Of a stretch of 64,000 bases of DNA, positions 34,264 to 42,835 are shown piece by piece (position 1 is the stretch's first letter; each line of letters begins with the position of its first letter). The stretch is taken from assembly GCF_031085295.1 (NCBI RefSeq), contig NZ_JAVFWO010000006.1, forward strand, positions 182,933-246,932, written 5' to 3'. The DNA comes from Microbacterium psychrotolerans (GTDB lineage: Bacteria > Actinomycetota > Actinomycetes > Actinomycetales > Microbacteriaceae). The notes beneath the pieces were generated by a model, which was given only the letters and a program-made list of their open reading frames with translations, was not told the origin of the DNA and did no database searches. The translations under genes were made by a program, and so were the position numbers.

Positions 34264-35535
34264 ATGTCGCCCACACCGACCCATCTCCTGAGTCCTGCCG
34301 ACCAGGAGCGCCGCCGAGCGCTGCGCACCATGAAGGGCGTCGCCCTCGGTGCATTGGTCTTCATGGCGGTCCTGTTCGCCTTCTCGTTCGCCTTCCAGCA
34401 GGACATCCCCGCACTCGCCTACGTCCGCGCAGCGGCCGAGGGCGGCATGGTGGGTGCGCTCGCCGACTGGTTCGCGGTGACGGCGCTGTTCCGGCATCCG
34501 CTCGGCATCCCCATCCCGCACACCGCGATCATCCCCAGCCGCAAGGACGAGATCGGCCGGACGCTCGGCGAGTTCGTCGAGACCGAGTTCCTCCGCGCCC
34601 AGGTCGTGCGCACCAAGCTCGATCAGACCGCGATCGCCGCCCGGCTCGGCGAGTGGCTGAGCGCGCCGGCGCACGCGGAGCGGGTCGCGGCCGAGGGATC
34701 CGTCATGGCGAGCGGCGTCCTGCAGGCCCTGAGCGACGACGACGTGCGCGACGTCATCGAGGAGCTCGCCCGCGAGCACCTCATCACGCCGGAGTGGGGA
34801 CCGCCGCTGGGCGAGTGGCTCGGACGCATCGTCGAGGCGGGCGCGCACCGCGGCGCCGTCGATCTCGCCGCCGACAGCATCGCGGCGTGGCTCGCCGCGA
34901 ATCAGGCATCCTTCACCGGCGTCATCTCGCGGCGCCTGCCCGGGTGGGTGCCGTCGATCGCGCACCGGTTCGTCGACGACACCGTCTACAACGAGGCCGT
35001 CAAGTTCGTGGCCGCGGTGCGGTCGGATCCGGGGCATCCTGCGCGCGTGGCGATCGACGCGTACCTCGACCGGCTCGCCGCGAACCTGCAGCACGATCCG
35101 GCGACGATCGGGCGCTTCGAGGACGCCAAGCTCGCGGTCTTCGACAGCCCTCGCGTGCGCGACCTGGCCGGCGAGGTGTGGACCACGGCGAAGGCGGGGC
35201 TGCTGCGCTCCCTCTCCGACCCCGACAGCGGGCTGCGCCGGCGCGCTGCGGAGGCGCTGGCCGAGATCGGCGGACGACTGACGACGGATGCCGCCCTCCA
35301 GCGCCGCGTGGACTCCTGGGTCACCGATGCCGCCGTCTTCCTCGTCGACCGCTATCGCCATGACATCGCGTCGATCATCACCGACACCGTGGAACGGTGG
35401 GACCCTGCCGAGACGACCGAGAAGATCGAGCTCATGGTCGGACGCGATCTGCAGTACATCCGTCTCAACGGCACGATCGTGGGTGCCCTGGCGGGCCTCG
35501 CCATCTTCTCGATCGCGCACGCGCTGCTGGGCTGA
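34264..35535 (+). CDS. DUF445 family membrane-associated protein
   Basis: A 423-residue protein matching DUF445 (YjiN-like): a transmembrane helix VALGALVFMAVLFAFSFAF, the family block RAAAEGGMVGALADWFAVTALFRHPLGIPIPHTAIIP, a long helical body, and a C-terminal hydrophobic IVGALAGLAIFSIAHALLG. It begins three bases after the dehydrogenase stop. Role unknown. Confidence 0.88.
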   Translation: MSPTPTHLLSPADQERRRALRTMKGVALGALVFMAVLFAFSFAFQQDIPALAYVRAAAEGGMVGALADWFAVTALFRHPLGIPIPHTAIIPSRKDEIGRTLGEFVETEFLRAQVVRTKLDQTAIAARLGEWLSAPAHAERVAAEGSVMASGVLQALSDDDVRDVIEELAREHLITPEWGPPLGEWLGRIVEAGAHRGAVDLAADSIAAWLAANQASFTGVISRRLPGWVPSIAHRFVDDTVYNEAVKFVAAVRSDPGHPARVAIDAYLDRLAANLQHDPATIGRFEDAKLAVFDSPRVRDLAGEVWTTAKAGLLRSLSDPDSGLRRRAAEALAEIGGRLTTDAALQRRVDSWVTDAAVFLVDRYRHDIASIITDTVERWDPAETTEKIELMVGRDLQYIRLNGTIVGALAGLAIFSIAHALLG

Positions 35536-35622
35536 GTGCGCCCGCGCCGCGGCGCGGACCGGACGTCCTCCGTCGCGTGTAAACACTGCGTGAAGACCCG
35601 GGGGCGCGGCGACGCCGCGCGT

Positions 35623-35637
35623 TAGCCTGATGCCGTG
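35623..35637 (+). promoter_or_regulatory. Leaderless promoter -10 box for 35635
   Basis: TAGCCT (35623-35628), six bases (GATGCC), GTG at 35635. Confidence 0.55.
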
Positions 35638-35985
35638 TCGGTGGACGAGCCCCTCGAGTACCTGTTCAGCTACGGGACCCTGCAGCACCCCGACGTCCAG
35701 CTCGACACGTTCGGGCGCCTGGTCGAAAGCGAGGACGACGTCCTGCCCGGCTACACCGTGGACTACGCCGAGATCGAGGACACCCGGGTGGTCGACCTCT
35801 CGGGCCTCTCCGTGCACCCCATCGTCCGAGAGACCGGCAACCCGCTCGACAAGGTCGTGGGCAAGGCACTCCTGGTCACCGCGGACGAGCTCGACGCGTC
35901 CGACGAGTACGAGGTGGCGCTCTACCGCCGCATCGCCGTGGTGCTCGCGAGCGGTCGCTCCGCGTGGGTCTACGTCGCGGCCTGA
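35635..35985 (+). CDS. Gamma-glutamylcyclotransferase (AIG2-like) family protein
   Basis: A 116-residue AIG2-like fold protein: L-F-S-Y-G-T-L-Q near the N-terminus is the substrate-binding Y-G-T-L loop, and ASDEYEVALYRRIAV contains the expected catalytic Glu before Y-x-R. It may cyclise gamma-glutamylamines, though many family members are untested. The only plausible start is the GTG at 35635. Confidence 0.85.
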   Translation: MSVDEPLEYLFSYGTLQHPDVQLDTFGRLVESEDDVLPGYTVDYAEIEDTRVVDLSGLSVHPIVRETGNPLDKVVGKALLVTADELDASDEYEVALYRRIAVVLASGRSAWVYVAA

Positions 35986-35994
35986 CCGGGCCGG

Positions 35995-36009
35995 TAGCGT
36001 CAGAGCGTG
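35995..36009 (+). promoter_or_regulatory. Leaderless promoter -10 box for hutG
   Basis: TAGCGT (35995-36000), six bases (CAGAGC), GTG at 36007. Confidence 0.55.
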
Positions 36010-36903
36010 ACGCTCGCCCATGACCCTCTCTGGCCCCGCGCAGGCGCGTGGCCGGCCATCGACGACGGCGGCTGGGATGCCGCCATCCTCGGTGTCCCCG
36101 CGTTCCGCACCTCGCTTTCCCCCACCGGCGCGCATGCCACGCCCGGTGCGATCCGCGAGGCCCTGCAGCGGTACAGTCCGACGCTCCTCGGTCCTCCCCC
36201 GCTGGATCTCGGCGAGGTGCTGCGCATCGCCGACGCGGGCGACGTGGACGAGCCCGACGGACCCGCGGGCGAGGCATCCGTCCGCGCTGCGGTGGCGGCG
36301 CTGCGGGGGCGCGCCGACCTTGTCGTCGCGCTCGGCGGCGACAACTCGATCACGTACGCCGTCGCGCAGGGCGCTGCGGCGACCGGACTCATCACCATCG
36401 ATGCGCACTTCGACCTGCGCGACGGCGTGTCCAACGGGTCGCCGGTGCGGCGGCTCGTGGCGGACGGCCTCGACCCCCGACGCATCGTCCAGCTCGGCAT
36501 TGCCGATTTCGCGAACTCGGTGGCGTACGCACAGCGCGCGGCCGACCTCGGCATCACCGTCGTGACGATGGACGATGTGCGACGCGGTGGTGCGGCCGAC
36601 GTCGTCGCCGAGGCGCTGGAGATCGCCGGCGCCGGCGGAGGCACGGTGCATCTCGATATCGATGTGGACGTCTGCGACCGTTCCGTCGCGCCCGGGTGCC
36701 CCGCATCCGTTCCCGGTGGCCTCGCCGCGTGGGAGCTGCGCGCGCTGGTGCGGGCGGTCGCCTCCGACGCCCGCGTGCACAGTGCCGACATCGCCGAGGT
36801 CGACGCGACGGCGGATGCGCCGGACGGGCGCACGGTGCGGCTGGCTGCCCTGTGCGTCCTCGAACTCCTCGCCGGAAAGGCCCTGCGAAAGGTGGCGTCA
36901 TGA
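36007..36903 (+). CDS. hutG: Formimidoylglutamase-like arginase family protein
   Basis: A 298-residue ureohydrolase-fold protein, expected to split N-formimidoyl-glutamate in histidine degradation. Metal motifs are D-A-H-F-D and D-I-D-V-D-V-C-D, but the usual G-G-D-H-S reads G-G-D-N-S-I, so one of the canonical metal-binding His residues is Asn. The hut assignment rests on family likeness and the adjacent hutI-hutU-hutH cluster on the opposite strand. It is coupled by ATGA to the SixA-like gene. Confidence 0.82.
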   Translation: MTLAHDPLWPRAGAWPAIDDGGWDAAILGVPAFRTSLSPTGAHATPGAIREALQRYSPTLLGPPPLDLGEVLRIADAGDVDEPDGPAGEASVRAAVAALRGRADLVVALGGDNSITYAVAQGAAATGLITIDAHFDLRDGVSNGSPVRRLVADGLDPRRIVQLGIADFANSVAYAQRAADLGITVVTMDDVRRGGAADVVAEALEIAGAGGGTVHLDIDVDVCDRSVAPGCPASVPGGLAAWELRALVRAVASDARVHSADIAEVDATADAPDGRTVRLAALCVLELLAGKALRKVAS

Positions 36904-37370
36904 TCCGTCTCGTGCTGGTGCGGCATGCCAAGTCGGACTGGGGGGATTCCAGCCTCGACGATCACGACCGTCCGCTGAACGACCGCGGCATGCGGGACGC
37001 GCCGCGGATGGCGGCGCGACTCGCGGCCACCGGTTTCCGGCCCGACGTCATCTTGTCGAGCACGGCGCTGCGGGCGCGGACGACGGCAGAGGCCTTCGCC
37101 GCCGAGCTCGGTGCGGCGGTGTCGCTCGACCCCGAGCTGTACGGGGCTCCGGCGTCGAAGATCCTCGAGGCGGCAGCCGCGACGCGTGCCCAGGCGGTCA
37201 TGGTCGTCGCGCACGACCCCGGCATGAGCGCACTCGCCGCCCGTCTCTCGGACGATGACATCGCCCATATGCCGACGTGCGCCGTCGCGACGTTCATCTG
37301 GGCGCAGGACGACTGGGATGTCGCCGCCGCCGTCGATCCCGACAACTGGACGTTCGACGTCCCCCGCTGA
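36900..37370 (+). CDS. SixA-like histidine phosphatase
   Basis: A 156-residue histidine-phosphatase-superfamily protein. L-V-R-H-A-K-S-D-W holds the phosphorylated His (R-H-A instead of R-H-G, as in SixA), LSSTALRARTTAEAF is the second Arg region, and VVAHDPGMSALA has the second catalytic His. It starts on the ATGA overlap with hutG. Its link to histidine degradation may be only transcriptional. Confidence 0.88.
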   Translation: MIRLVLVRHAKSDWGDSSLDDHDRPLNDRGMRDAPRMAARLAATGFRPDVILSSTALRARTTAEAFAAELGAAVSLDPELYGAPASKILEAAAATRAQAVMVVAHDPGMSALAARLSDDDIAHMPTCAVATFIWAQDDWDVAAAVDPDNWTFDVPR

Positions 37371-37383
37371 TGCGGTCTCCCGG

Positions 37384-38577
37384 CTAGACCTGCACGCCAC
37401 CCGCCCACACGGTGCGCACGAGCGGCACACCGGGGCGGTACGCGAGGTGTACCCGCGTCGGCGCGTCGAGCAGCACGAGGTCGGCGTGCATGCCGGGGGC
37501 GAGCGCGCCGACGTCATCCCGGCGCAGGGCGCGGGCGCCGCCCGCGGTCGCCGCCCAGACCGCCTCGGACGGCGTCATGCCCATCTCGCGCACGGCGAGG
37601 GCGACCATCAGCGGCATCGAGCTCGTGAAGCTCGAGCCGGGGTTGCAGTCGCTCGCCAGCGCGACCGTCACTCCGGCGTCGATCAGCCGTCGCGCATCGG
37701 GGTATGGCTGTCGCGTCGAGAACTCGACGCCCGGCAGCAGGGTCGCCACCGTGTCGGAGCCGGCCAGCGCGGTCACATCGTCGTCATCGAGATAGGTGCA
37801 GTGGTCGACGGATGCCGCACCCATCGCCACGGCGAGGCTCACACCCTCGCCGTGGCCGAGCTGATTGCCGTGCACGCGCGGCTCGAGGCCGTGCGCGACG
37901 CCGGCGGCGAGGATCCGCCGCGACTCCGCCGCGGTGAAGGCCCCGCGCTCGCAGAACACGTCCACCCACCGGCTGTGCGGTGCGCACGCGCGGAGCATCT
38001 CGTCGCACACGAGGTCGACGTAGGCGTCGCGGCGCTCGGCGTACTCCACGGGTACGACGTGGGCGCCGAGGAAGGTGACCTCCGCCGTGACCTCGGCGGC
38101 CAGCCGCGCCAGCCGTTCCTCGTCGGCGACGGTGAGCCCGTAGCCCGTCTTGATCTCGAAGGTCGTCGTGCCCTGACGGTGCAGTTCGGTCACGAAACCG
38201 GCGAGGCGGGCGCGCAGCTCGTCATCCGTCGCCGCGCGTGTCGCCGCCACGGTACGCCGTATGCCCCCTGCGGCATACGGCGTACCGGTCATCCGCGCCT
38301 CGAACTCGTCGGCACGGTCGCCGCCGAACACCAGGTGCGTGTGGCTGTCGACGAAGCCCGGGATGACGGCACGACCGCCGGCATCCACGACCGGCGTCCC
38401 GGTGTCCGAGCGTGCGAGGCGGGCTACGACGTCGTCGGCCTCGGCCCCCGAACCCACCCACCCGATCCGGTCCCCCTCGATCAGCACCGCCGCATCGTGC
38501 AGCGTGCCGCAGGGGTCGCCGTCGCGCTCGACGTTCGTGGTGAGCTCGCCGATATTGGTGAGCAGCGTCGTGGTCAC
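37384..38577 (-). CDS. hutI: Imidazolonepropionase
   Basis: A 397-residue amidohydrolase that opens the imidazolone ring, step three of histidine degradation. PGFVDSHTHLVFGGDRADEFEAR carries the H-x-H metal pair, EIKTGYGL and GNQLGHGEGVSLAV follow, and ALASDCNPGSSFTSSMPLMV is specific to HutI. The GTG at 38577 begins the family-like segment after a 25-base gap from hutU. Last gene of the hutHUI operon, convergent with the SixA-like gene, 13 bases apart. Confidence 0.93.
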   Translation of the reverse strand: MTTTLLTNIGELTTNVERDGDPCGTLHDAAVLIEGDRIGWVGSGAEADDVVARLARSDTGTPVVDAGGRAVIPGFVDSHTHLVFGGDRADEFEARMTGTPYAAGGIRRTVAATRAATDDELRARLAGFVTELHRQGTTTFEIKTGYGLTVADEERLARLAAEVTAEVTFLGAHVVPVEYAERRDAYVDLVCDEMLRACAPHSRWVDVFCERGAFTAAESRRILAAGVAHGLEPRVHGNQLGHGEGVSLAVAMGAASVDHCTYLDDDDVTALAGSDTVATLLPGVEFSTRQPYPDARRLIDAGVTVALASDCNPGSSFTSSMPLMVALAVREMGMTPSEAVWAATAGGARALRRDDVGALAPGMHADLVLLDAPTRVHLAYRPGVPLVRTVWAGGVQV

Positions 38578-38602
38578 GGCATCCGTCCGTCCACGTCCAG
38601 GG

Positions 38603-40297
38603 CTACGCATCGAGCATCGGGACCTGGAGCCCGCGCTCGCGCGCGACCTCCTTGGCCCGCTCGTAGCCGGCGTCCACGTGACGCATGACGCCGGTGCCCG
38701 GGTCGTTCGTGAGCACGCGGGCGAGCTTCTCGGCGGCGAGGGGGGTACCGTCGGCGACGGTGACCTGCCCGGCGTGGATGCTGCGGCCGATGCCGACGCC
38801 GCCGCCGTGGTGGATCGACACCCAGGCCGCGCCCGACGCGGTGTTGAGCAGCGCGTTGAGCAGCGGCCAGTCCGCGATCGCGTCGGAGCCGTCGGCCATC
38901 GCCTCGGTCTCGCGGTAGGGACTCGCCACCGAGCCGGCATCGAGATGGTCGCGGCCGATGACGATCGGGGCCGACAGCTCGCCCGAGGCGACCATCTCGT
39001 TGAACTTCAGCCCCGCGAGGTGTCGCTCCTGATAGCCCAGCCAGCAGATGCGCGCCGGCAGTCCTTCGAAGTGCACGGCGTCGCTCGCCTTGTCGAGCCA
39101 GCGCACGAGCCCGGCGTTGTCGGGGAAGAGCGCCTTGACCGCCTCATCGGTCTTGCGGATGTCCTCGGGGTCTCCCGAGAGCGCGACCCAGCGGAACGGT
39201 CCGCGCCCTTCGGCGAACTGCGGGCGGATGTACGCCGGCACGAAGCCCGGGAAGTCGAAGGCGCGCTCGAAGCCGCCGAGCTGCGCCTCGGCGCGGATCG
39301 AGTTGCCGTAGTCGAAGACCTCGGCGCCGGCATCCTGGAATCCGACCATCGCGGCGACGTGCTTCGCCATGCTGCCGCGGGCGCGGGCGGTGAAGGCCTC
39401 GGGATCGCGGGCGGCCTCCGCCTTCCAGTCATCGAAAGCGATCCCCACCGGCAGGTACGCGAGCGGGTCGTGCGCGCTCGTCTGATCGGTGACGATGTCG
39501 ACGGTGACCTCGCCCGCGCGATGGCGGAGCAGGATGTCGCCGAAGACCTCGGCGGCGTTGCCGACGACGCCGACCGAGAGAGCCTCGCCCGCGGCCTTCG
39601 CGGCGACGACCCGCGCGAGGGCGGCATCGAGGTCGGTCGTGTACTCGTCGAGGTAGCCGTGCTCGACGCGACGGGCAAGGCGTGACTCGTCGACGTCGAC
39701 GATGAGCACCGCTCCCCCGTTGAGGGTCACGGCGAGCGGCTGCGCGCCGCCCATTCCGCCCGCGCCGCCCGTGAGCGTCAGGGTGCCGGTGAGGTCGTCG
39801 CGGCCGAGCGACCGGGCGACGGCCGCGAACGTCTCGTAGGTGCCCTGCAGGATGCCCTGCGTGCCGATGTAGATCCACGAGCCCGCCGTCATCTGGCCGT
39901 ACATCGTGAGGCCGAGCTCTTCGAGCCGGCGGAACTCGGGCCAGGTCGCCCAGTCGCCGACGAGGTTGGAGTTGGCGATCAGCACGCGCGGGGCCCACTC
40001 GTGCGTGCGGAACACGCCGACCGGCTTGCCGGACTGCACGAGCAGCGTCTCGTCCGGCTCGAGTTCGTCGAGTGTGCGCACTATCGCGTCGAACGCCGCC
40101 CAGCTGCGCGCGGCGCGGCCGGTGCCGCCGTAGACGACGAGTTCTTCGGGGTGCTCGGCGACCTCGGGGTCGAGGTTGTTCATGAGCATGCGCTTGGCGG
40201 CCTCGGCGCCCCAGCTCTTCGCGGTGCGCTCCGGGCCGCGCGGCGCGCGGACCGTGGGGGCATTCACGCCGGTCGTCGAATCTGTGGAAACGGACAT
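38603..40297 (-). CDS. hutU: Urocanate hydratase
   Basis: A 564-residue NAD+-dependent hydratase converting urocanate to imidazolonepropionate. LLVQSGKPVGVFRTHEWAPRVLIANSNLVG, TAGSWIYIGTQGILQGTYET, TGGAGGMGGAQPLA, LPARICWLGYQERH and the C-terminal WVSIHHGGGVGIGRSIHAGQV are unmistakable. It starts one base after the hutH stop with GAAGGAG before the ATG. Confidence 0.97.
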   Translation of the reverse strand: MSVSTDSTTGVNAPTVRAPRGPERTAKSWGAEAAKRMLMNNLDPEVAEHPEELVVYGGTGRAARSWAAFDAIVRTLDELEPDETLLVQSGKPVGVFRTHEWAPRVLIANSNLVGDWATWPEFRRLEELGLTMYGQMTAGSWIYIGTQGILQGTYETFAAVARSLGRDDLTGTLTLTGGAGGMGGAQPLAVTLNGGAVLIVDVDESRLARRVEHGYLDEYTTDLDAALARVVAAKAAGEALSVGVVGNAAEVFGDILLRHRAGEVTVDIVTDQTSAHDPLAYLPVGIAFDDWKAEAARDPEAFTARARGSMAKHVAAMVGFQDAGAEVFDYGNSIRAEAQLGGFERAFDFPGFVPAYIRPQFAEGRGPFRWVALSGDPEDIRKTDEAVKALFPDNAGLVRWLDKASDAVHFEGLPARICWLGYQERHLAGLKFNEMVASGELSAPIVIGRDHLDAGSVASPYRETEAMADGSDAIADWPLLNALLNTASGAAWVSIHHGGGVGIGRSIHAGQVTVADGTPLAAEKLARVLTNDPGTGVMRHVDAGYERAKEVARERGLQVPMLDA

Positions 40298-40298
40298 C

Positions 40299-41885
40299 TC
40301 ACTCCTTCGTGGTGGTCTGAAAGGCGGTCTGGGCGACGGCGCCCGACGCGACGAGCGTGGTCACCGCCTCCATCTCGGGCGACAGGAACCGGTCGGGACC
40401 GGGACCGCCGGCGACGGTGCGCACCAGGTGGCGGACGGCGCCGGTGGCGACGGCGGGCTGCAGCGGTGCGCGCAGGTCGAGGGCGCGCGCTGCCGTGAGC
40501 ACCTCGATCGCGAGGACCCGCGAGAGCCCGTCGATCGCGCGGCGCAGTTTGCGGGCGGCGGCCCACCCCATCGAGACGTGGTCCTCCTGCATCGCCGACG
40601 ATGGGATGGAGTCGACGGATGCCGGCACGGCGAGTCGCTTCAGCTCCGAGACGATCCCCGCCGCCGCGTACTGGGCGATCATGAACCCCGAGTCGACGCC
40701 GACCTCGTGCGCGAGGAACGGCGGGAGCCCGTTGCTGCGGGCGGGGTCGAGGGCGCGATCGGTGCGGCGCTCCGAGATCGAGGCGACGTCGGCGACGGCG
40801 ATGGCGAGGAAGTCGAGCACGTACGCCACGGGCGCGCCGTGGAAGTTGCCGTTGGACTCGACGCGGCCGTCGTCGGTGATGACGGGATTGTCGACGGCGG
40901 CGGCGAGCTCTCTCGTGGCGACCGTCAGCGCGTGGTCGGCGGTGTCGCGCGCGGCGCCGTGCACCTGCGGCGAGCAGCGCAGCGAGTACGCGTCCTGCAC
41001 CCGCGTGCAGACGGCCGGGTCGCGGTGCGACGCCACGATCGGCGAGCCGGCCAGCACGGTGCGCAGGTTCGCGGCCGACACCGCCTGGCCGACCTGCGGG
41101 CGCAGTGCCTGCAGGTCGGCGGCGAACACCGCATCGGTGCCCAGCTGCGATTCGACCGACATCGCCGCGGCGACGTCGGCGGTGTCGAGCAGCAGCGAGA
41201 TGTCGTGGAGCGCGAGCAGCAGCATCCCGAGCATGCCATCGGTGCCGTTGATGAGCGCGAGTCCCTCCTTCTCGCGGAGCACCAGCGGGGTCAGGCCAGC
41301 CGCGGCCAGCGCGTCGGCGGCTTCGACCTCTTCGCCGTCGGCGTCGCGGACGCGCCCTTCGCCCATCGCGGCGAGCGCGACGTGCGACAGCGGGGCGAGG
41401 TCGCCCGAGCAGCCGAGCGAGCCGTACTCGCGGACGATCGGCGTGACGCCGGCGTTGAGCATGCCCGCATACGTCTCGACGACGACGGGGCGCACGCCGG
41501 TGTGGCCGGTGGCGAGGGTCTGCAGCCGCAGCAGCATGAGGGCGCGCACGACCTCGCGCTCCACCTCGCGCCCGGTGCCTGCCGCATGCGAACGGATGAG
41601 GCTCGCCTGCAGCTGCACGCGGCGCTCCGGGGCGATGAACGTCGTGGCGAGCGCGCCGAATCCCGTCGAGATGCCGTAGTGCGGCTCCGGGTCGTCGGCG
41701 AGACCTTCGACAAGGGCGCGGGCGGCCGCGACGCCGGCGAGGGCTTCCGGTGAGAGGGCGACCTGGGCGCCGTGCCGGGCGACGGCGACGACGTCCGCGG
41801 GGCGCAGCGGGGCCGCCCCGACGGTGACCGCGCCGGTGGTGACGGCGGCGGTGTCGTTCGCGGGAGGGGGCGTGACGGTGATCAT
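40299..41885 (-). CDS. hutH: Histidine ammonia-lyase
   Basis: A 528-residue lyase that deaminates histidine to urocanate. The cofactor-forming loop reads G-S-L-G-C-S-G-D-L-A-P-L, a Cys-Ser-Gly instead of the textbook Ala-Ser-Gly, but the Ser and Gly needed for the MIO cofactor are intact. YGISTGFGALA, NGTDGMLGM, QDAYSLRCSPQVHGA and SMQEDHVSMGW-like SAMQEDHVSMGWAA are present. First gene of hutHUI; the ATG at 41885 is 61 bases from the divergent IclR start. TGGAAT sits six bases before it, a weak leaderless candidate. Confidence 0.96.
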   Translation of the reverse strand: MITVTPPPANDTAAVTTGAVTVGAAPLRPADVVAVARHGAQVALSPEALAGVAAARALVEGLADDPEPHYGISTGFGALATTFIAPERRVQLQASLIRSHAAGTGREVEREVVRALMLLRLQTLATGHTGVRPVVVETYAGMLNAGVTPIVREYGSLGCSGDLAPLSHVALAAMGEGRVRDADGEEVEAADALAAAGLTPLVLREKEGLALINGTDGMLGMLLLALHDISLLLDTADVAAAMSVESQLGTDAVFAADLQALRPQVGQAVSAANLRTVLAGSPIVASHRDPAVCTRVQDAYSLRCSPQVHGAARDTADHALTVATRELAAAVDNPVITDDGRVESNGNFHGAPVAYVLDFLAIAVADVASISERRTDRALDPARSNGLPPFLAHEVGVDSGFMIAQYAAAGIVSELKRLAVPASVDSIPSSAMQEDHVSMGWAAARKLRRAIDGLSRVLAIEVLTAARALDLRAPLQPAVATGAVRHLVRTVAGGPGPDRFLSPEMEAVTTLVASGAVAQTAFQTTTKE

Positions 41886-41906
41886 GCTCCGATTCCACAC
41901 CGCGGG

Positions 41907-41922
41907 GCTGCCGCGCGACAGC
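41907..41922. promoter_or_regulatory. Candidate operator between hutH and the IclR gene
   Basis: GCTGCCGCGCGACAGC is a near-perfect 16-bp palindrome (one mismatched pair) in the middle of the 61-bp divergent region. IclR regulators commonly bind such sites next to their own gene. Binding here is inferred. Confidence 0.4.
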
Positions 41923-41946
41923 GGACCGTGCGATCCTGTGTCTGTC

Positions 41947-42771
41947 ATGCCAGACAGCCAGCACAACTTCCGAGACCCGCCGCGCGCGGATCCCCCGCGC
42001 CCGCAGGTGCCCGCCGCCGACCAGACCCTGCGGATCCTGTCGTTCCTCGCTCGCCAGCGCGGACCGGCGCCGGCGAGCGCGATCGCGACGGCACTCGGCA
42101 TCCCGCGCTCGAGCGTGTATCACCTGCTCGGCGCGCTGCAGGAGCACCATTTCGTGGTGCACCTCCCTGAGGAGCGGCGATGGGGTCTGGGCCTCGCCGC
42201 GTTCGAGCTGGCCGGCGGCTACTCGCGGCAGGAGCCGCTCGCCCGTCTCGGACGCCCGGTGCTCGCCGATCTCGTCGATCGTGCGGGCGAGAGCGCCCAC
42301 CTCGCTGTGATGCACGGCCGCGACGTGCTGTACATCGTCGAGGAGCGCGCGCCGCGCAGACCCGCGCTCGTCACGGACGTCGGTGTCCGCCTGCCGTCGC
42401 ACCTCACGGCGACGGGCCGGGCGATGCTCGCGGCCCTTCCCCGCGAGCAGGTGCGGGCGCTGTTCCCGGATGCCGCGGCGTTCGCCGACCGCACCGGCCG
42501 GGGCCCGCGCCGGCCGAGCGAGTTGCGCGAGCTCCTCCGCGAGGTGCGGGCGCGGGGCTGGGCCTTCGAGGACGGCGAGGTGACTCTGGGACTCGGGTCG
42601 ATCGGCGTCGCCGTGCTCGACCACGTCGGCTGGCCGATCGCGGCGATCGCCGTCACCTATCCCGCCGAGGAAGAGCGCGACCCGGCGGCCTTGGCGGCTC
42701 TCGTCGCACCGATGGCGACGGAACTCGGCCGCCGGATCCGCGGCGCACGTCCCTCCAGACCGAAACTCTGA
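41947..42771 (+). CDS. IclR family transcriptional regulator (probable hut regulator)
   Basis: A 274-residue regulator. The winged helix LRILSFLARQRGPAPASAIATALGIPRSSVYHLLGAL is at about residues 20-60, followed by the IclR effector domain (ESAHLAVMHGRDVLYIVEERAP, LPSHLTATGRAMLAAL, GLGSIGVAVLDHVGWPIAAIAVT). Position divergent from hutH makes it the likely hut-operon regulator, with urocanate or histidine as candidate effector (inference). The ATG at 41947 fits family length; an in-frame GTG at 41938 is possible. Confidence 0.88.
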   Translation: MPDSQHNFRDPPRADPPRPQVPAADQTLRILSFLARQRGPAPASAIATALGIPRSSVYHLLGALQEHHFVVHLPEERRWGLGLAAFELAGGYSRQEPLARLGRPVLADLVDRAGESAHLAVMHGRDVLYIVEERAPRRPALVTDVGVRLPSHLTATGRAMLAALPREQVRALFPDAAAFADRTGRGPRRPSELRELLREVRARGWAFEDGEVTLGLGSIGVAVLDHVGWPIAAIAVTYPAEEERDPAALAALVAPMATELGRRIRGARPSRPKL

Positions 42772-42803
42772 AAGGCTCTTGCAGATCTCGCCATCGGAGC
42801 GCA

Positions 42804-42835
42804 TAATCTGAAACGACCTTTCAGATTGGACGATC
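42804..42835 (+). promoter_or_regulatory. Palindromic operator and -10 of the ArsR-MFS operon
   Basis: Perfect 9-bp arms AATCTGAAA (42805-42813) and TTTCAGATT (42819-42827) around five bases. TAATCT (42804-42809) overlaps the left arm and is a plausible -10, so a bound dimer would block transcription. The ATG follows at 42836 without a good ribosome-binding site. Autoregulation by the encoded ArsR-like protein is inferred. Confidence 0.65.

Noticed and set aside
33067..36780. A 1237-residue minus-strand frame opposite acyl-CoA dehydrogenase, DUF445, AIG2-like and hutG genes
   Set aside because: Antisense to four recognisable genes, no family likeness, same low-complexity composition.
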